This document shows positions 9,187 through 18,403 of a stretch of DNA of 20,501 bases, one piece after another. Made by a program: the position numbers and the translations under genes. The notes under the pieces were generated by a model. The model made no database searches. It saw only the letters and a program-made list of their open reading frames with translations, and was not told the DNA's origin. The stretch lies in assembly GCA_964386525.1 (NCBI GenBank), contig CAYLSO010000152.1, forward strand, positions 1 through 20,501. The letters run 5' to 3'. The DNA comes from CAYLSO01 sp964386525 (lineage in GTDB: Bacteria > Eisenbacteria > RBG-16-71-46 > DASYSL01). How positions within the stretch are numbered: position 1 is the first letter of the stretch; each line of letters opens with the position of its first letter.

Positions 9187-10631
9187 CCGGAGGCCAGAAC
9201 CGCCGCAACGGCGCCCGCACGGGCGCCCCGAACCCGTACCCCGAGCGCGTCGTGCGCGGGCTCATCCCGCTCGCCGTCGTCGCCGCGGGCGTGCTGCTCT
9301 TCCCGGCCACCACGGCGGCGGCGCCGCTGTCGCCGGTGGGGCGCATCGCGCTGCTCGTGCTCTTCGTCGCCGCCATGGCGCTGTACCTGCGCTACGAGCA
9401 CCCGCGCGTCTACCACGACACGCGCATGCTCGGGCTGGTGGCCGGCCTCACCGTGCTGACCTTCGGCCTGGCCTCGGTGCTGACGCGGGTCCGCGGCATG
9501 AACGAGTTCACGACCCCGGCGGTGCTCGGCCCGCTGGTGCTGGCGACGCTCTTCGACAAGCGCCTGGCGCTCTACTACGGCATGGTGCTCGTGGTGGCCC
9601 TGTCGGCGGTGGCCGGTTTCCGCGCCGAGTTCGTGCCGGTGGCGGCGGTGGCCTCGGTGGTGGCGGTGTATTCGCTGGTCGGCCTGCACCACCGCTGGCA
9701 CTTCTATCGCGCCATGCTCTACATCGTGGCGGCGCAGCTGGCCGCCATCCTGGCGGTGGACCTCGGCCAGTTCATGTCGGCGCAGGTGGTGGCGCGCGAC
9801 CTGGTGGCCGGCCTGGTGGGGGCGGTGGCCTCCTGCGTGGTCGGTATGGGCGTGCTGCCCATCGTCGAGCGGCTCTACCAGGTGCCGTCCGACATCACGC
9901 TGCTCGAGCTCTCCGACCTCAACCGGCCGCTGCTGCGCAAGCTGATGCTGGAGGCGCCGGGGACCTACCACCACTCGCTGATCGTCGGCAGCCTGGCGGA
10001 GATGGCCGCCGAGGCGGTGGGCGCCAACCCGCTGCTCGCCCGCGTCGGCGCCTACTACCACGACATCGGCAAGATCACCAAGCCGGAGTACTTCACCGAG
10101 AACGAGGGCGGGGGGCGGTCGCGCCACGCCGGGCTGGCGCCTTCGATGAGCGCGCTGGTGATCAAGTCGCACGTCGCCGAGGGGCAGGAGATCGCGCGGC
10201 GCGAGAAACTGCCGCGGCCGGTGAATGAATCCATCGCGCAGCACCACGGCACCACCATGGTGGCGTTCTTCTACGCCAAGGCGCTGGACCTGGATCCGAC
10301 CACCCCCGACGCCGCCTACCGCTACCCCGGCCCCAAGCCGCAGGCGCGCGAGACCGCGATCATCATGCTCGCCGACGCCGTCGAGGGCGCCTCGCGCTCG
10401 CTCAGCGAGCCGACGCCGGCGCGGCTGCGCGGGCTGGTGAACAAGATCGTCAACCTGCGGCTGGCCGAAGGCGAGCTCGACGAATCGGGGCTCAACCTCT
10501 CCGACGTGGCCAAGATCCGCGAATCGTTCGTCACCGTGCTGACGGCGCGCTTCCACACGCGCGTCGCCTACCCCGACCTGCGCGGCAAGCGCGTCCTCTC
10601 CCGTGTCCGCTCGACGCTCTTCCGGCGCTAG
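9183..10631 (+). CDS. 7TM-HD phosphohydrolase of the PgpH family (predicted c-di-AMP phosphodiesterase) lacking the extracytoplasmic domain
   Basis: Predicted membrane enzyme that degrades cyclic di-AMP. There are 482 residues. A first hydrophobic segment (about 24-41) is followed after only ~12 residues by a run of membrane helices up to about residue 228 (7TM-7TMR_HD-like). The cytosolic HD domain has TYHHSLIVGSLAE (261-273), YYHDIGK (291-297), KSHVAEG (328-334), AQHHGTT (352-358) and MLADAVEGA, so all expected metal ligands are present. Full PgpH proteins are about 700-850 residues because an extracytoplasmic HDED domain of about 250 residues separates the first helix from the 7TM block; here that domain is absent. 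The TTG start overlaps the phoH stop (TTGA) with GGAG upstream. PgpH genes between phoH and ybeY are known from other bacteria, which supports orthology. Confidence 0.9.
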   Translation: MTGGQNRRNGARTGAPNPYPERVVRGLIPLAVVAAGVLLFPATTAAAPLSPVGRIALLVLFVAAMALYLRYEHPRVYHDTRMLGLVAGLTVLTFGLASVLTRVRGMNEFTTPAVLGPLVLATLFDKRLALYYGMVLVVALSAVAGFRAEFVPVAAVASVVAVYSLVGLHHRWHFYRAMLYIVAAQLAAILAVDLGQFMSAQVVARDLVAGLVGAVASCVVGMGVLPIVERLYQVPSDITLLELSDLNRPLLRKLMLEAPGTYHHSLIVGSLAEMAAEAVGANPLLARVGAYYHDIGKITKPEYFTENEGGGRSRHAGLAPSMSALVIKSHVAEGQEIARREKLPRPVNESIAQHHGTTMVAFFYAKALDLDPTTPDAAYRYPGPKPQARETAIIMLADAVEGASRSLSEPTPARLRGLVNKIVNLRLAEGELDESGLNLSDVAKIRESFVTVLTARFHTRVAYPDLRGKRVLSRVRSTLFRR

Positions 10632-11202
10632 CCGGGGGAAGGCCCCGGCCCGGGGCCGGGCCAAGCCCACGGCGGGGCCGCGCCGCGCCAAGGCGACGCC
10701 CCGCGCCCGGGCCGCGATCGCGCCGGCGTCGCTCGGTCGCGCCGGCCGGGCCGCCGCCGAGCGGGCCGCCACCGAGCTGTGCCACGAGGTGCTGGCGCGG
10801 CAGGGCGTGGTCCGCGCCGAGGTCGGCCTGGCCTTCGGCGGCGATGACACGCTGCGCGAGTTGAACCGCCGCTACCGCGGGCTCGACAAGGCCACCGACG
10901 TGCTCTCGTTCACTTACGAGGACCAGAGCGACGGCCGCGGCCGGCGCCGGCTGGCCGGCGACGTCGTGATCTCGGTGCCGCGCATCTTCGTGCAGGCGCG
11001 GCGCTACCGCGTCAGCCCCGGGCGCGAGCTGGCCCGGCTCCTGGTGCACGGCGCCCTGCACCTGTGCGGCCACGACCACCTGCGGGCGGGCGAGCGGACC
11101 CGCATGCGGGGCCTCGAGCTCGCCCACCTGCAGAGGCTCGGCAAGAAGCGCGAGCAGGCGCTGACACAGCTGCTCCTCGCCTGGTCTCCCTCGATGGAGT
11201 AG
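10603..11202 (+). CDS. ybeY: endoribonuclease YbeY (rRNA maturation factor)
   Basis: Single-strand endoribonuclease for 16S rRNA 3' maturation and ribosome quality control. The zinc site HGALHLCGHDH (three His in H-x3-H-x5-H) is intact near residue 150, preceded by the family stretch LNRRYRGLDKATDVLSF and GDVVIS. The protein is 199 residues. Its first ~45 are Arg/Ala/Pro-rich low complexity and not part of the family fold, so the true start is uncertain. GTG 10603 overlaps the end of the HD gene by 29 bp and lacks an obvious ribosome site, and no better start precedes the conserved region. Its place after phoH and before corC-like genes matches the ybeZ-ybeY-ybeX order of other bacteria. Confidence 0.93.
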   Translation: MSARRSSGASRGKAPARGRAKPTAGPRRAKATPRARAAIAPASLGRAGRAAAERAATELCHEVLARQGVVRAEVGLAFGGDDTLRELNRRYRGLDKATDVLSFTYEDQSDGRGRRRLAGDVVISVPRIFVQARRYRVSPGRELARLLVHGALHLCGHDHLRAGERTRMRGLELAHLQRLGKKREQALTQLLLAWSPSME

Positions 11203-11215
11203 CGGGAGCGGGGCC

Positions 11216-12511
11216 GTGTCGAGCCTGAGCCTGGTCCTCCTCCTCGGCGTCTTCCTCGTGTTTTCCGCCTTCTTCTCGGCGGGCGAGGCGGCGCTGTTCG
11301 GCCTGCCGCGGCTGCGCCTGCGCCGCCTGGCGCGGCACGGCGCCGGCAGCGGCCTGTTCCGCCAGGTGCTCGACACGCCCCACCGCGTCCTGGTCGGCAT
11401 CCTGCTGGGCAACACCCTGGCCAACGTCGCCGCCACCGCGCTCGCCGCGCTGCTGCTCCACCGCCTGACGGGCGACCGCCTCACCCTGGCCGGCCTGGTG
11501 GCCATCCAGGTGCTGGCCACCAGCTTCGTGCTGCTGGTCTTCTGCGAGCTGGCGCCCAAGACCTACGCCCTCGAGCACGGCGAGCGCTTCGTCCTGCGGC
11601 TCGCCCCCGCGCTGCGTCTGGTCGGCTCGCTGCTCAGGCCGTTCGTGCGCGTGCTCGAGGCGCTGTCGCGCGGCACGGCGCGGCTGTTCCGCGGGCCGCC
11701 GGCCGGCAGCGCCGCCGTCGAGGACCTGAAGACGCTGATCGAGGAGGGCGAGCGGCGCGGCTCGCTGACCCCTGACGAGGGGCGGCTGTTCGCGGGCGCC
11801 TTCCGCCTGCGCATCCGCACCGCCGCCGACGTCATGACGCCGCGCGCCGACCTGGCGGCCGCCCCGGCGGGAGCCCGCGTCTCCGAGGTGATCGAGCTGG
11901 CCAACCTGTCGCGCCACTCGCGCATCCCGGTCTACGACGGCGCGCTCGGCCGCATCGTCGGCGTCGTCGAATCCCGCGACCTGCTGCCGTTCCGGCTCGG
12001 GGAAGGCGAGGACAAGACGGCGCGCGAGGTCGCCCGCCCGCCGTTCTTCGTGCCCGCCACGCTGCCGGTCGAGGTCCTCCTGCGCCAGATGCAGCGCGAG
12101 CGCGTGCGCCTGGTGGTGGTGGGGACGGAGGGCCGCGAGGCGCTCGGCATCGTCACCATCGAGGACATCCTCGAGGAAGTGGTGGGCGACATCCGCGGCG
12201 AGCTGGAGGAAGAGGAGCCGGCGGTGCGCCTGCTCGACGACGGCAGCGCCCTGGTGCGCGGCGACGTGCGGGTCAGCGACGTGAACCGCCTGCTGGGCAC
12301 AGCGCTGCCGTCGGCCGACGCGGAGACGGTCGAAGCGCTGGTGCGGCGCCTGTGGCCGGAGCCGCCGAGCGAGGGCGAGGAGACGGTGGCGGCGGGCGGC
12401 GACGTGCTCGGCATCGAGTCGCTGGTGGGCACGCGGGTGTGGAGCGTGCGTGTGCGCCGCGGGCGCCCGGGCGCGCCACCGCCGGGCGGCTCCGGGGAGC
12501 GGGCGGCGTGA
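11216..12511 (+). CDS. CNNM/CBS-domain membrane protein, HlyC/CorC (YbeX-like) family, paralog 1
   Basis: Integral membrane protein of 431 residues related to CorC/HlyC and Mg2+-linked CNNM transporters. The CNNM domain occupies about residues 1-150, with FFSAGEAALFGL (19-30), GNTLANVAAT (65-74) and ELAPKTYALE (111-120). A CBS pair follows (VMTPRADL at 206; SRIPVYDGALGRIVGVV, 235-251; GIVTIEDILEEVVGDI, 311-326), then the CorC_HlyC C-terminal domain. The usual DEYGGT motif before the second CBS ending is replaced by VGTEGREALG, unlike the neighbouring paralog. The GTG start is 13 bp after ybeY with GGGAG at 11204-11208. Its stop overlaps the start of paralog 2 (GTGA). CorC-like proteins beside YbeY have been tied to ribosome function (YbeX) as well as Mg2+/Co2+ export. 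Confidence 0.9.
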   Translation: MSSLSLVLLLGVFLVFSAFFSAGEAALFGLPRLRLRRLARHGAGSGLFRQVLDTPHRVLVGILLGNTLANVAATALAALLLHRLTGDRLTLAGLVAIQVLATSFVLLVFCELAPKTYALEHGERFVLRLAPALRLVGSLLRPFVRVLEALSRGTARLFRGPPAGSAAVEDLKTLIEEGERRGSLTPDEGRLFAGAFRLRIRTAADVMTPRADLAAAPAGARVSEVIELANLSRHSRIPVYDGALGRIVGVVESRDLLPFRLGEGEDKTAREVARPPFFVPATLPVEVLLRQMQRERVRLVVVGTEGREALGIVTIEDILEEVVGDIRGELEEEEPAVRLLDDGSALVRGDVRVSDVNRLLGTALPSADAETVEALVRRLWPEPPSEGEETVAAGGDVLGIESLVGTRVWSVRVRRGRPGAPPPGGSGERAA

Positions 12512-13749
12512 TCCCCGCCCTGGTCGGCGCGGCGCTGCTGGTGGGCGCCCTGTTCAGCGGCGCCGAAGCCGTGGTGCTCGGGGCGCACCGCCTGCGCCTC
12601 GGCTCGGCGGCGGGGCGCTCCGGCGAGGGCGGCGGCCGCATCGCCCGCTTCGCCGCCGACCCGTCGCGCGTGCTGGCCACCATCCTGGTGGGCAACTCGC
12701 TCGCCCAGGTCTTCGCCGCCTCGCTCGCCACCCTGTGGGTGGCGCGCCGCTGGGGCGAGGCCGACGTGTGGATCGCCGTCGTCGTGGTCGCCGTGCTGAC
12801 GCTCCTGGTGGGCGAGATCCTGCCCAAGTCGCTGGCCCGCGCCAACGCCGACCGCCTCGGCAAGCGGCTCCTGCCCGTGGTGGCCGGCGCCTACGTGGTG
12901 CTGCGGCCGTGGGTGGCGGCGGTGAGCCGCACCGCCCACGCGCTGCTGGCCAAGGCGGGCCTGTCGCGCGGCCCGCTGGGTATGGGCGTGACGCGCCAGG
13001 ACCTACAGCTGGTGCTCGACGAGAGCGACGAGCTGGCGCGGCTGGCGCCGGTGCAGGCGCGCATCCTGCGCCGCGTCTTCGATTTCGCCGAGACCCCGGT
13101 GACCACCGTGATGGTGCCGCGCACCCTGATGGTCGCCGTGCCGCTCGGCACCACGCTGGCCGAGGCCGGGCGCGTGATGCGCGAGCGGCACCTGGCGCGC
13201 TTGCCCGTCTACCGCGAGGACCTCGACTCCGTCGTGGGCGTGGTCTACCGGCTGGACCTGTTTCGCGCCCCCAGCCTGGACGTGACCGTGGACGGCATGG
13301 CGCGGCCGGTCTACCTGGTGCCCGAGAGCAAGCACTGCGCCGAGCTGTTGCGCGAGATGCAGGCGCGGCGCCAGCATCTGGCGGTCGTGCTCGACGAGTA
13401 CGGCGGCACCGCCGGGCTGGTGACGCACGAGGACCTGGTGGAGGAGCTGGTCGGCGAGATCCGCGACCGGCACGAGACCGAGCAGACGGTGCGCCGCCTC
13501 GACGCCTTCTCGGTGGCGGTGCCCGGCAGCATGCGCCTCGAGGAGCTGCGCGAGTCGGTGGGCGTCGCACTCCCCGAGGGCGACTACGAGACGGTGGCCG
13601 GGCTCATCCTCGAGAAGACCGGGCGCGTGCCCGCGCCGGGGGAGGCGGTCGTCGTGGGGCGCTACCGGCTGGAAGTGCTGGCGTCGGACCGGCGGCGCAT
13701 CGAGCAGGTGGCCGTGCGCAGCGAGCGCGCGGGGCGGAGGCAAGGATGA
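12508..13749 (+). CDS. CNNM/CBS-domain membrane protein, HlyC/CorC family, paralog 2
   Basis: Second tandem CorC/HlyC protein, 413 residues. The CNNM part has ALFSGAEAVVLGAHRLRL near the N-terminus, GNSLAQVFAASLA and GEILPKSLARANA. The CBS pair has VMVPRTLM, ARLPVYREDLDSVVGVVY and the fully canonical VVLDEYGGTAGLVTHEDLVE with ELVGEI. The C-terminal CorC_HlyC domain carries LPEGDYETVAGLIL. The GTG start overlaps the stop of paralog 1 (GTGA, 12508-12511) and has GGGGAG at 12493-12498. The stop overlaps the DUF502 ATG. The two proteins share domain order but differ widely in sequence, so the duplication is old or the genes have separate origins. They may form a heteromer; that is inference. Confidence 0.9.
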   Translation: MIPALVGAALLVGALFSGAEAVVLGAHRLRLGSAAGRSGEGGGRIARFAADPSRVLATILVGNSLAQVFAASLATLWVARRWGEADVWIAVVVVAVLTLLVGEILPKSLARANADRLGKRLLPVVAGAYVVLRPWVAAVSRTAHALLAKAGLSRGPLGMGVTRQDLQLVLDESDELARLAPVQARILRRVFDFAETPVTTVMVPRTLMVAVPLGTTLAEAGRVMRERHLARLPVYREDLDSVVGVVYRLDLFRAPSLDVTVDGMARPVYLVPESKHCAELLREMQARRQHLAVVLDEYGGTAGLVTHEDLVEELVGEIRDRHETEQTVRRLDAFSVAVPGSMRLEELRESVGVALPEGDYETVAGLILEKTGRVPAPGEAVVVGRYRLEVLASDRRRIEQVAVRSERAGRRQG

Positions 13750-14453
13750 GCGGGAGCGACACAGAGGCGGGGCTGGGCGGCACCGAGGACGTCTTCGGCA
13801 CCATCCACGGTGACGACGGCGGACGGCCGAGCCTGTGGCGGCGGCTGCGCGTCTACCTGTTGAGCGGGCTTTTGGTGCTCGGCCCGACGGCGCTGTCGCT
13901 GTGGGTGCTGGTGAAGGTCTTCTACTGGATCGACGGGCTGCTGGGGAATTACCTGCGGCTGCCCTGGTTCGACTACCACCGCATCCCCGGATTCGGTTTC
14001 ATCGCCATGCTGGTCGTGCTGCTGGTCACCGGCTGGCTGGCGCACCTGCTGGCCGGGGTGACCGTGATGAAGGCGTGGGACCGGGCGCTGGCGCGCCTGC
14101 CGCTGTTCCGCGTCATCTACAACCCGGCCAAGCAGCTCGGCGAAGCACTGCTCTCCGGCAAGCGCACCGTCTTCCACCAGGTGGTGCTGGTGCAGTGGCC
14201 GCATCCGGGCACCTGGGCGATCGGCTTCGTCACCGCCAAGCCGCCGCAGGCGCTCTCCGAGAAGGTCGGCGCCGAGCTCGTGAGCGTCTTCGTGCCCAGC
14301 ACGCCCAACCCGACCACCGGCTTCTATCACCTGATCTCCCGCGAGCGCATCGTGCCCGTGGACCTCACGGTGGAGCAGGGGATCCAGATGATCGTCTCCG
14401 GCGGGGTGGTGCGGCCGCCGGACAGCGAGACGCCGGGCGGCGGGGGGGCCTAG
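13746..14453 (+). CDS. DUF502 domain-containing membrane protein
   Basis: A 235-residue protein with a ~30-residue polar N-terminus and two transmembrane helices (LRVYLLSGLLVLGPTALSLWV and FIAMLVVLLVTGWLAHLLAG). A soluble C-terminal part carries the family markers LPLFRVIYNPAKQL (DUF502 usually has P..I Y...KQ), GFVTA and VFVPSTPNPTTGFY. The last of these is close to diagnostic. The molecular function of the family is not established. The ATG overlaps the stop of the second CorC gene (ATGA, 13746-13749) and has GGAGG at 13736-13740, a strong ribosome site. It is the last gene before a 57-bp gap and recO, so it probably ends the coupled phoH-corC block. Confidence 0.92.
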   Translation: MSGSDTEAGLGGTEDVFGTIHGDDGGRPSLWRRLRVYLLSGLLVLGPTALSLWVLVKVFYWIDGLLGNYLRLPWFDYHRIPGFGFIAMLVVLLVTGWLAHLLAGVTVMKAWDRALARLPLFRVIYNPAKQLGEALLSGKRTVFHQVVLVQWPHPGTWAIGFVTAKPPQALSEKVGAELVSVFVPSTPNPTTGFYHLISRERIVPVDLTVEQGIQMIVSGGVVRPPDSETPGGGGA

Positions 14454-14497
14454 GCGCCGCCGCGGTCCACCCGTCTCCGACCCTCCCCCGCATCGGT

Positions 14498-14503
14498 TAC
14501 ACT
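14498..14503 (+). promoter_or_regulatory. possible -10 element of a leaderless recO promoter
   Basis: TACACT lies 7 nt before the recO ATG, in the only gap (57 bp) of the corC-glyS stretch. With the usual spacing from -10 to transcription start, the RNA would begin at or next to the A of the ATG. No Shine-Dalgarno sequence is present between it and the ATG, which fits a leaderless message. No -35 hexamer is recognisable 16-18 bp upstream, so this is a candidate only. Confidence 0.35.
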
Positions 14504-14510
14504 GCCCCGC

Positions 14511-15283
14511 ATGGCTCTCGTCCGGCTGGAAGCCGTCGTCCTCAAGCTGCACGCCCTCGGCGACACGAGCCGCATCGTCGTGTTCTACTCGCGCGAGCGG
14601 GGCCTGGTGCGCGCCGTGGCCAAGGGCGCCCGCCAGCCGAAGAGCCGCTTCGCCGGCGCTCTCGAACCCCTGACCCGCGTCTCCCTGGTCGTCTACTTCA
14701 AGGAGGGCCGCGAGCTGCAACTGCTGTCCGCGGCCGACCCGATCGAGTCGTACGCGGCCGGGGGCGCCGACCTCGAGCGCCTGGCGCACGCCCAGGCGGC
14801 GGTGGAGTTCGTGGACCGGCTGGTGTGGGGCGAGGAGGAGGAGGGCGCGTTCTACGATCTGCTGACCGCCAGCCTCGGCCAGATCGCCCGCTGTCCGGCG
14901 GCGGCGCTGCCGGCGGTGACCATCGCCTTCCAGGTGCAGGCGGCGGGCCTTCTGGGTTACCGTCCGGCCCTGGACGTCTGCGCCGGCTGCGGCGGGGACC
15001 CCGGGGCCTCGCGCCACTTCGCCCCGGCCCGCGGCGGCCGCGTCTGCGCCCGCTGCGCGGCACAGGAAGCGATGGGGATCACGCTGTCGGCCGAGGCGCT
15101 CGCCGACCTGCGCCGGCTGGCCGTCGCCGACCTCGGCGGGCCGCCGCCCCCGCCCGCCGCGCGCGCGGGGGAATTGCTCAAACTGATGGAGGTCTACTTG
15201 CAGACCCACTTCCAGCGCTTCTCGGGCTTCCGCTCGCTCGAGCTGCTGCGCGGCCTCGAGGCCGCGCGCGGGGGGAAGGCGCG

Positions 15284-15287
<4 letters not shown>
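14511..15287 (+). CDS. recO: DNA repair protein RecO
   Basis: RecF-pathway mediator that helps load RecA onto SSB-coated single-stranded DNA. The 258-residue protein has the N-terminal OB-fold start (LEAVVLKLHALGDTSRIVVFYSRERGLVRAVAKGARQPKSRFAGAL spans the family signature), a helical middle, and a zinc-knuckle pair CAGC...CARC in the C-terminal half. Length and order are normal. The ATG lacks an upstream ribosome site; see the -10 candidate 7 nt before it. Its stop overlaps the glyQ start (ATGA). recO beside glyQS is a common arrangement in several bacterial phyla. Era, often next to recO in that cluster, is not in this window. Confidence 0.95.
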
Positions 15288-16260
<973 letters not shown>

Positions 16261-16264
<4 letters not shown>

Positions 16265-18399
16265 GCCCCGACCCGCGGACTGCACGCCCGGCCCGGGCCG
16301 ACTTCCTCCTCGAGATCGGCGTCGAGGAGCTGCCCGCCACCTACGCGATGCCGGCGCTCGAAGCCCTCGAGCGCGCCCTGGCCGCCGACCTGGGCGATCT
16401 GCGCCTGCGCTTCCGCAAGCTCGAGAGCTACGCCGCCCCGCGGCGGCTGGCGGTGCTGGTGCGCGGATTGAGCCTGCGCCAGAGCGACGCCGAGGAGGAC
16501 GCGCTCGGCCCGTCGGTGAAGGCGGCGTACGACGAGCAGGGCCAGCCGACCAAGGCGCTCCTGGGCTTCGCGCGCGGCAAGGGCGTCGAGCTCGACGCCG
16601 TCCGGCGCGTGACCAACGAGAAGGGCGAGTACGTGATGGCGCGCGTGCGCCACGTCGGCAAGGCGGCGATCGAGGTGCTGCCGGGGCTGATCGAGCGGCG
16701 CGTGGCGGGGCTGCCCTTCCCCAAGACCATGCGCTGGTCGCAGGTGGCACCCGGCTTCCGCTTCGCGCGCCCGGTGCGCTGGATCGTCGCGCTGCTCGGC
16801 GGCGAAGTCGTGCCGGTGGCGGTGGGCGGCGTGGCGGCGGGGGCTCTCTCCCGCGGGCACCGCTTCCAGGCGCCCCAGCCGGTGCGCATCGGGCGGCCGG
16901 CGCGCTATCTCGCGGTACTCGAGCGCGCCGCGGTCGTCGCCGACCACCGGCGGCGCCACGAGCTGCTGCTGGCGGCCGCGCGCCAGGCGGCGCAGGCGGC
17001 CGGCGGGCGGCTGGTGGAGGACGCCGAGCTGGCCGACCTGAACAACTTCTACGTCGAGAAGCCGGCGGCGGGGCTGGGACGCTTCTCCGAGGCGTATCTC
17101 GACCTGCCGCGCGAGGTCGTGGTCACGGCCATGCGCGAGCACCAGCGCTACTTCGCCGTCGAGGACTCGGGCGGGCGGCTGGCGCCCATGTTCGTCGTCG
17201 TCATGAACGGCAACGAGCGCAACGTGGCCGGCATCGTGCGCGGCAACGAGCGCGTGCTGCGCGCCCGGCTCGACGACGCGCGCTACTACTGGGAGACCGA
17301 CCTCAAGCACGCCCCGGGCGACCGCATCGAGGAGCTGCGGGGCATCGTCTGGCTCGAGGGCCAGGGCACCATGCTCGACAAGGCCCGGCGCGTCGAGGGC
17401 CTCGCGGCGTGGATCGCCGGACAGTGGGCGCCCGCCGCCGAGCCGCACGCGCGGCGCGCCGCGCTGCTCATGAAGACCGATCTGCTGGGCGAGATGATCG
17501 GCTCGGGCAAGGAGTACGCGAGCCTCGAGGGCCTGATGGGCTCGTACTACGCCGAGCGCCACGGCGAGCCGCCGGAGGTGGTGGCGGCGATCCGCGAGCA
17601 CCTGCGGCCGAAGTTCGCGGGCGACGCGCTGCCGGGCACGCCGGCCGGCGCGGTGCTGGCGGCGGCCGACCGCCTCGACTCGGTGGCCGGCTACTTCGCC
17701 GGCGGCAAGGTGCCCTCGGGCTCCGAGGATCCCTACGGCGTGCGGCGCGCCGCGAACGGCGTGGTGCGCGTCCTGCTCGAGCAGGAGCGCCATCTCGATC
17801 TCGGTGCGGCCACGCGCCGGGCGCTGCGCGCGCTCGGCGAGGGGGCGTCCGCAGCGGCGCTGCCCGCCCGGCTCGACGAGTTCTGGAAGGGCCGCGTGGA
17901 CGTCGCGCTCGCCGAGCAGGGCTTCGCCTACGACGAGGTGGCCACCGTGATCGAGTCGCAGCTCGGCTGGGCCGATCCGCTCGACGCCCGCCAGCGGGCC
18001 GCCGCGCTGCGCGCCCACCGGGCCGAGGAGTCGTTCACGGTGCTGGTCATCGGCTACAAGCGGGTCGCCAACATCCTGCGCGCCGAGACCGACGCGCCGG
18101 CGAGCGCGGCGGCGGCGCCGGGCGGGGCGGCCTGGGGCCACGCGGCGGAGCGGGCGCTGGCCGAGGCGCTGGCCGAGGCCGAGCGGCGGGCGCTGCCGCT
18201 CTACGAGGCGCACGACTACGCCGGCGTGCTCGACGGGCTGCTCGAGCTGCGCGGCGCCATCGACGCCTTCTTCACCGACGTGCTGATCAACGATCCCCAG
18301 GATCCGTCGGGGCGGCTGCGCCGCCTGGGGCTGTTGAACCAGGTGCGCGCCCTCTTCGCGCGCGGCTTCGACCTGAGCCGCATCGTGGTCGAGGGGTAG
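16261..18399 (+). CDS. glyS: glycine--tRNA ligase beta subunit
   Basis: The beta subunit of tetrameric glycyl-tRNA synthetase, mainly tRNA recognition; 712 residues, normal length. Family landmarks are FLLEIGVEELPATY (residues 15-28), YAAPRRLAVLV, FPKTMRW...FARPVRWIVALL, and VVTAMREHQRYFAVED. Next come FVVVMNGNERN, RYYWETDLKHAPGDRIEELRGIVW, GTMLDKARR, MKTDLLGEMIGSGKEYASLEGLMGSYYA and FAGDALPGTPAGAVLAAADRLDSVAGYFA. SGSEDPYGVRRAANGVVRVL and a C-terminal DALR-like anticodon-binding region follow. The ATG overlaps the glyQ stop (ATGA, 16261-16264), giving equimolar coupled expression. The glycosyltransferase gene starts 4 bp after its stop. Confidence 0.97.
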
Positions 18400-18403
18400 G
18401 GGC

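Noticed and set aside
9015..10850. Very long minus-strand open frame (611 codons) opposite the HD phosphohydrolase gene
   Set aside because: It is antisense to a strongly conserved family, its translation is His/Arg/Gln-rich without recognisable domains, and such open shadows are expected in high-GC coding DNA.
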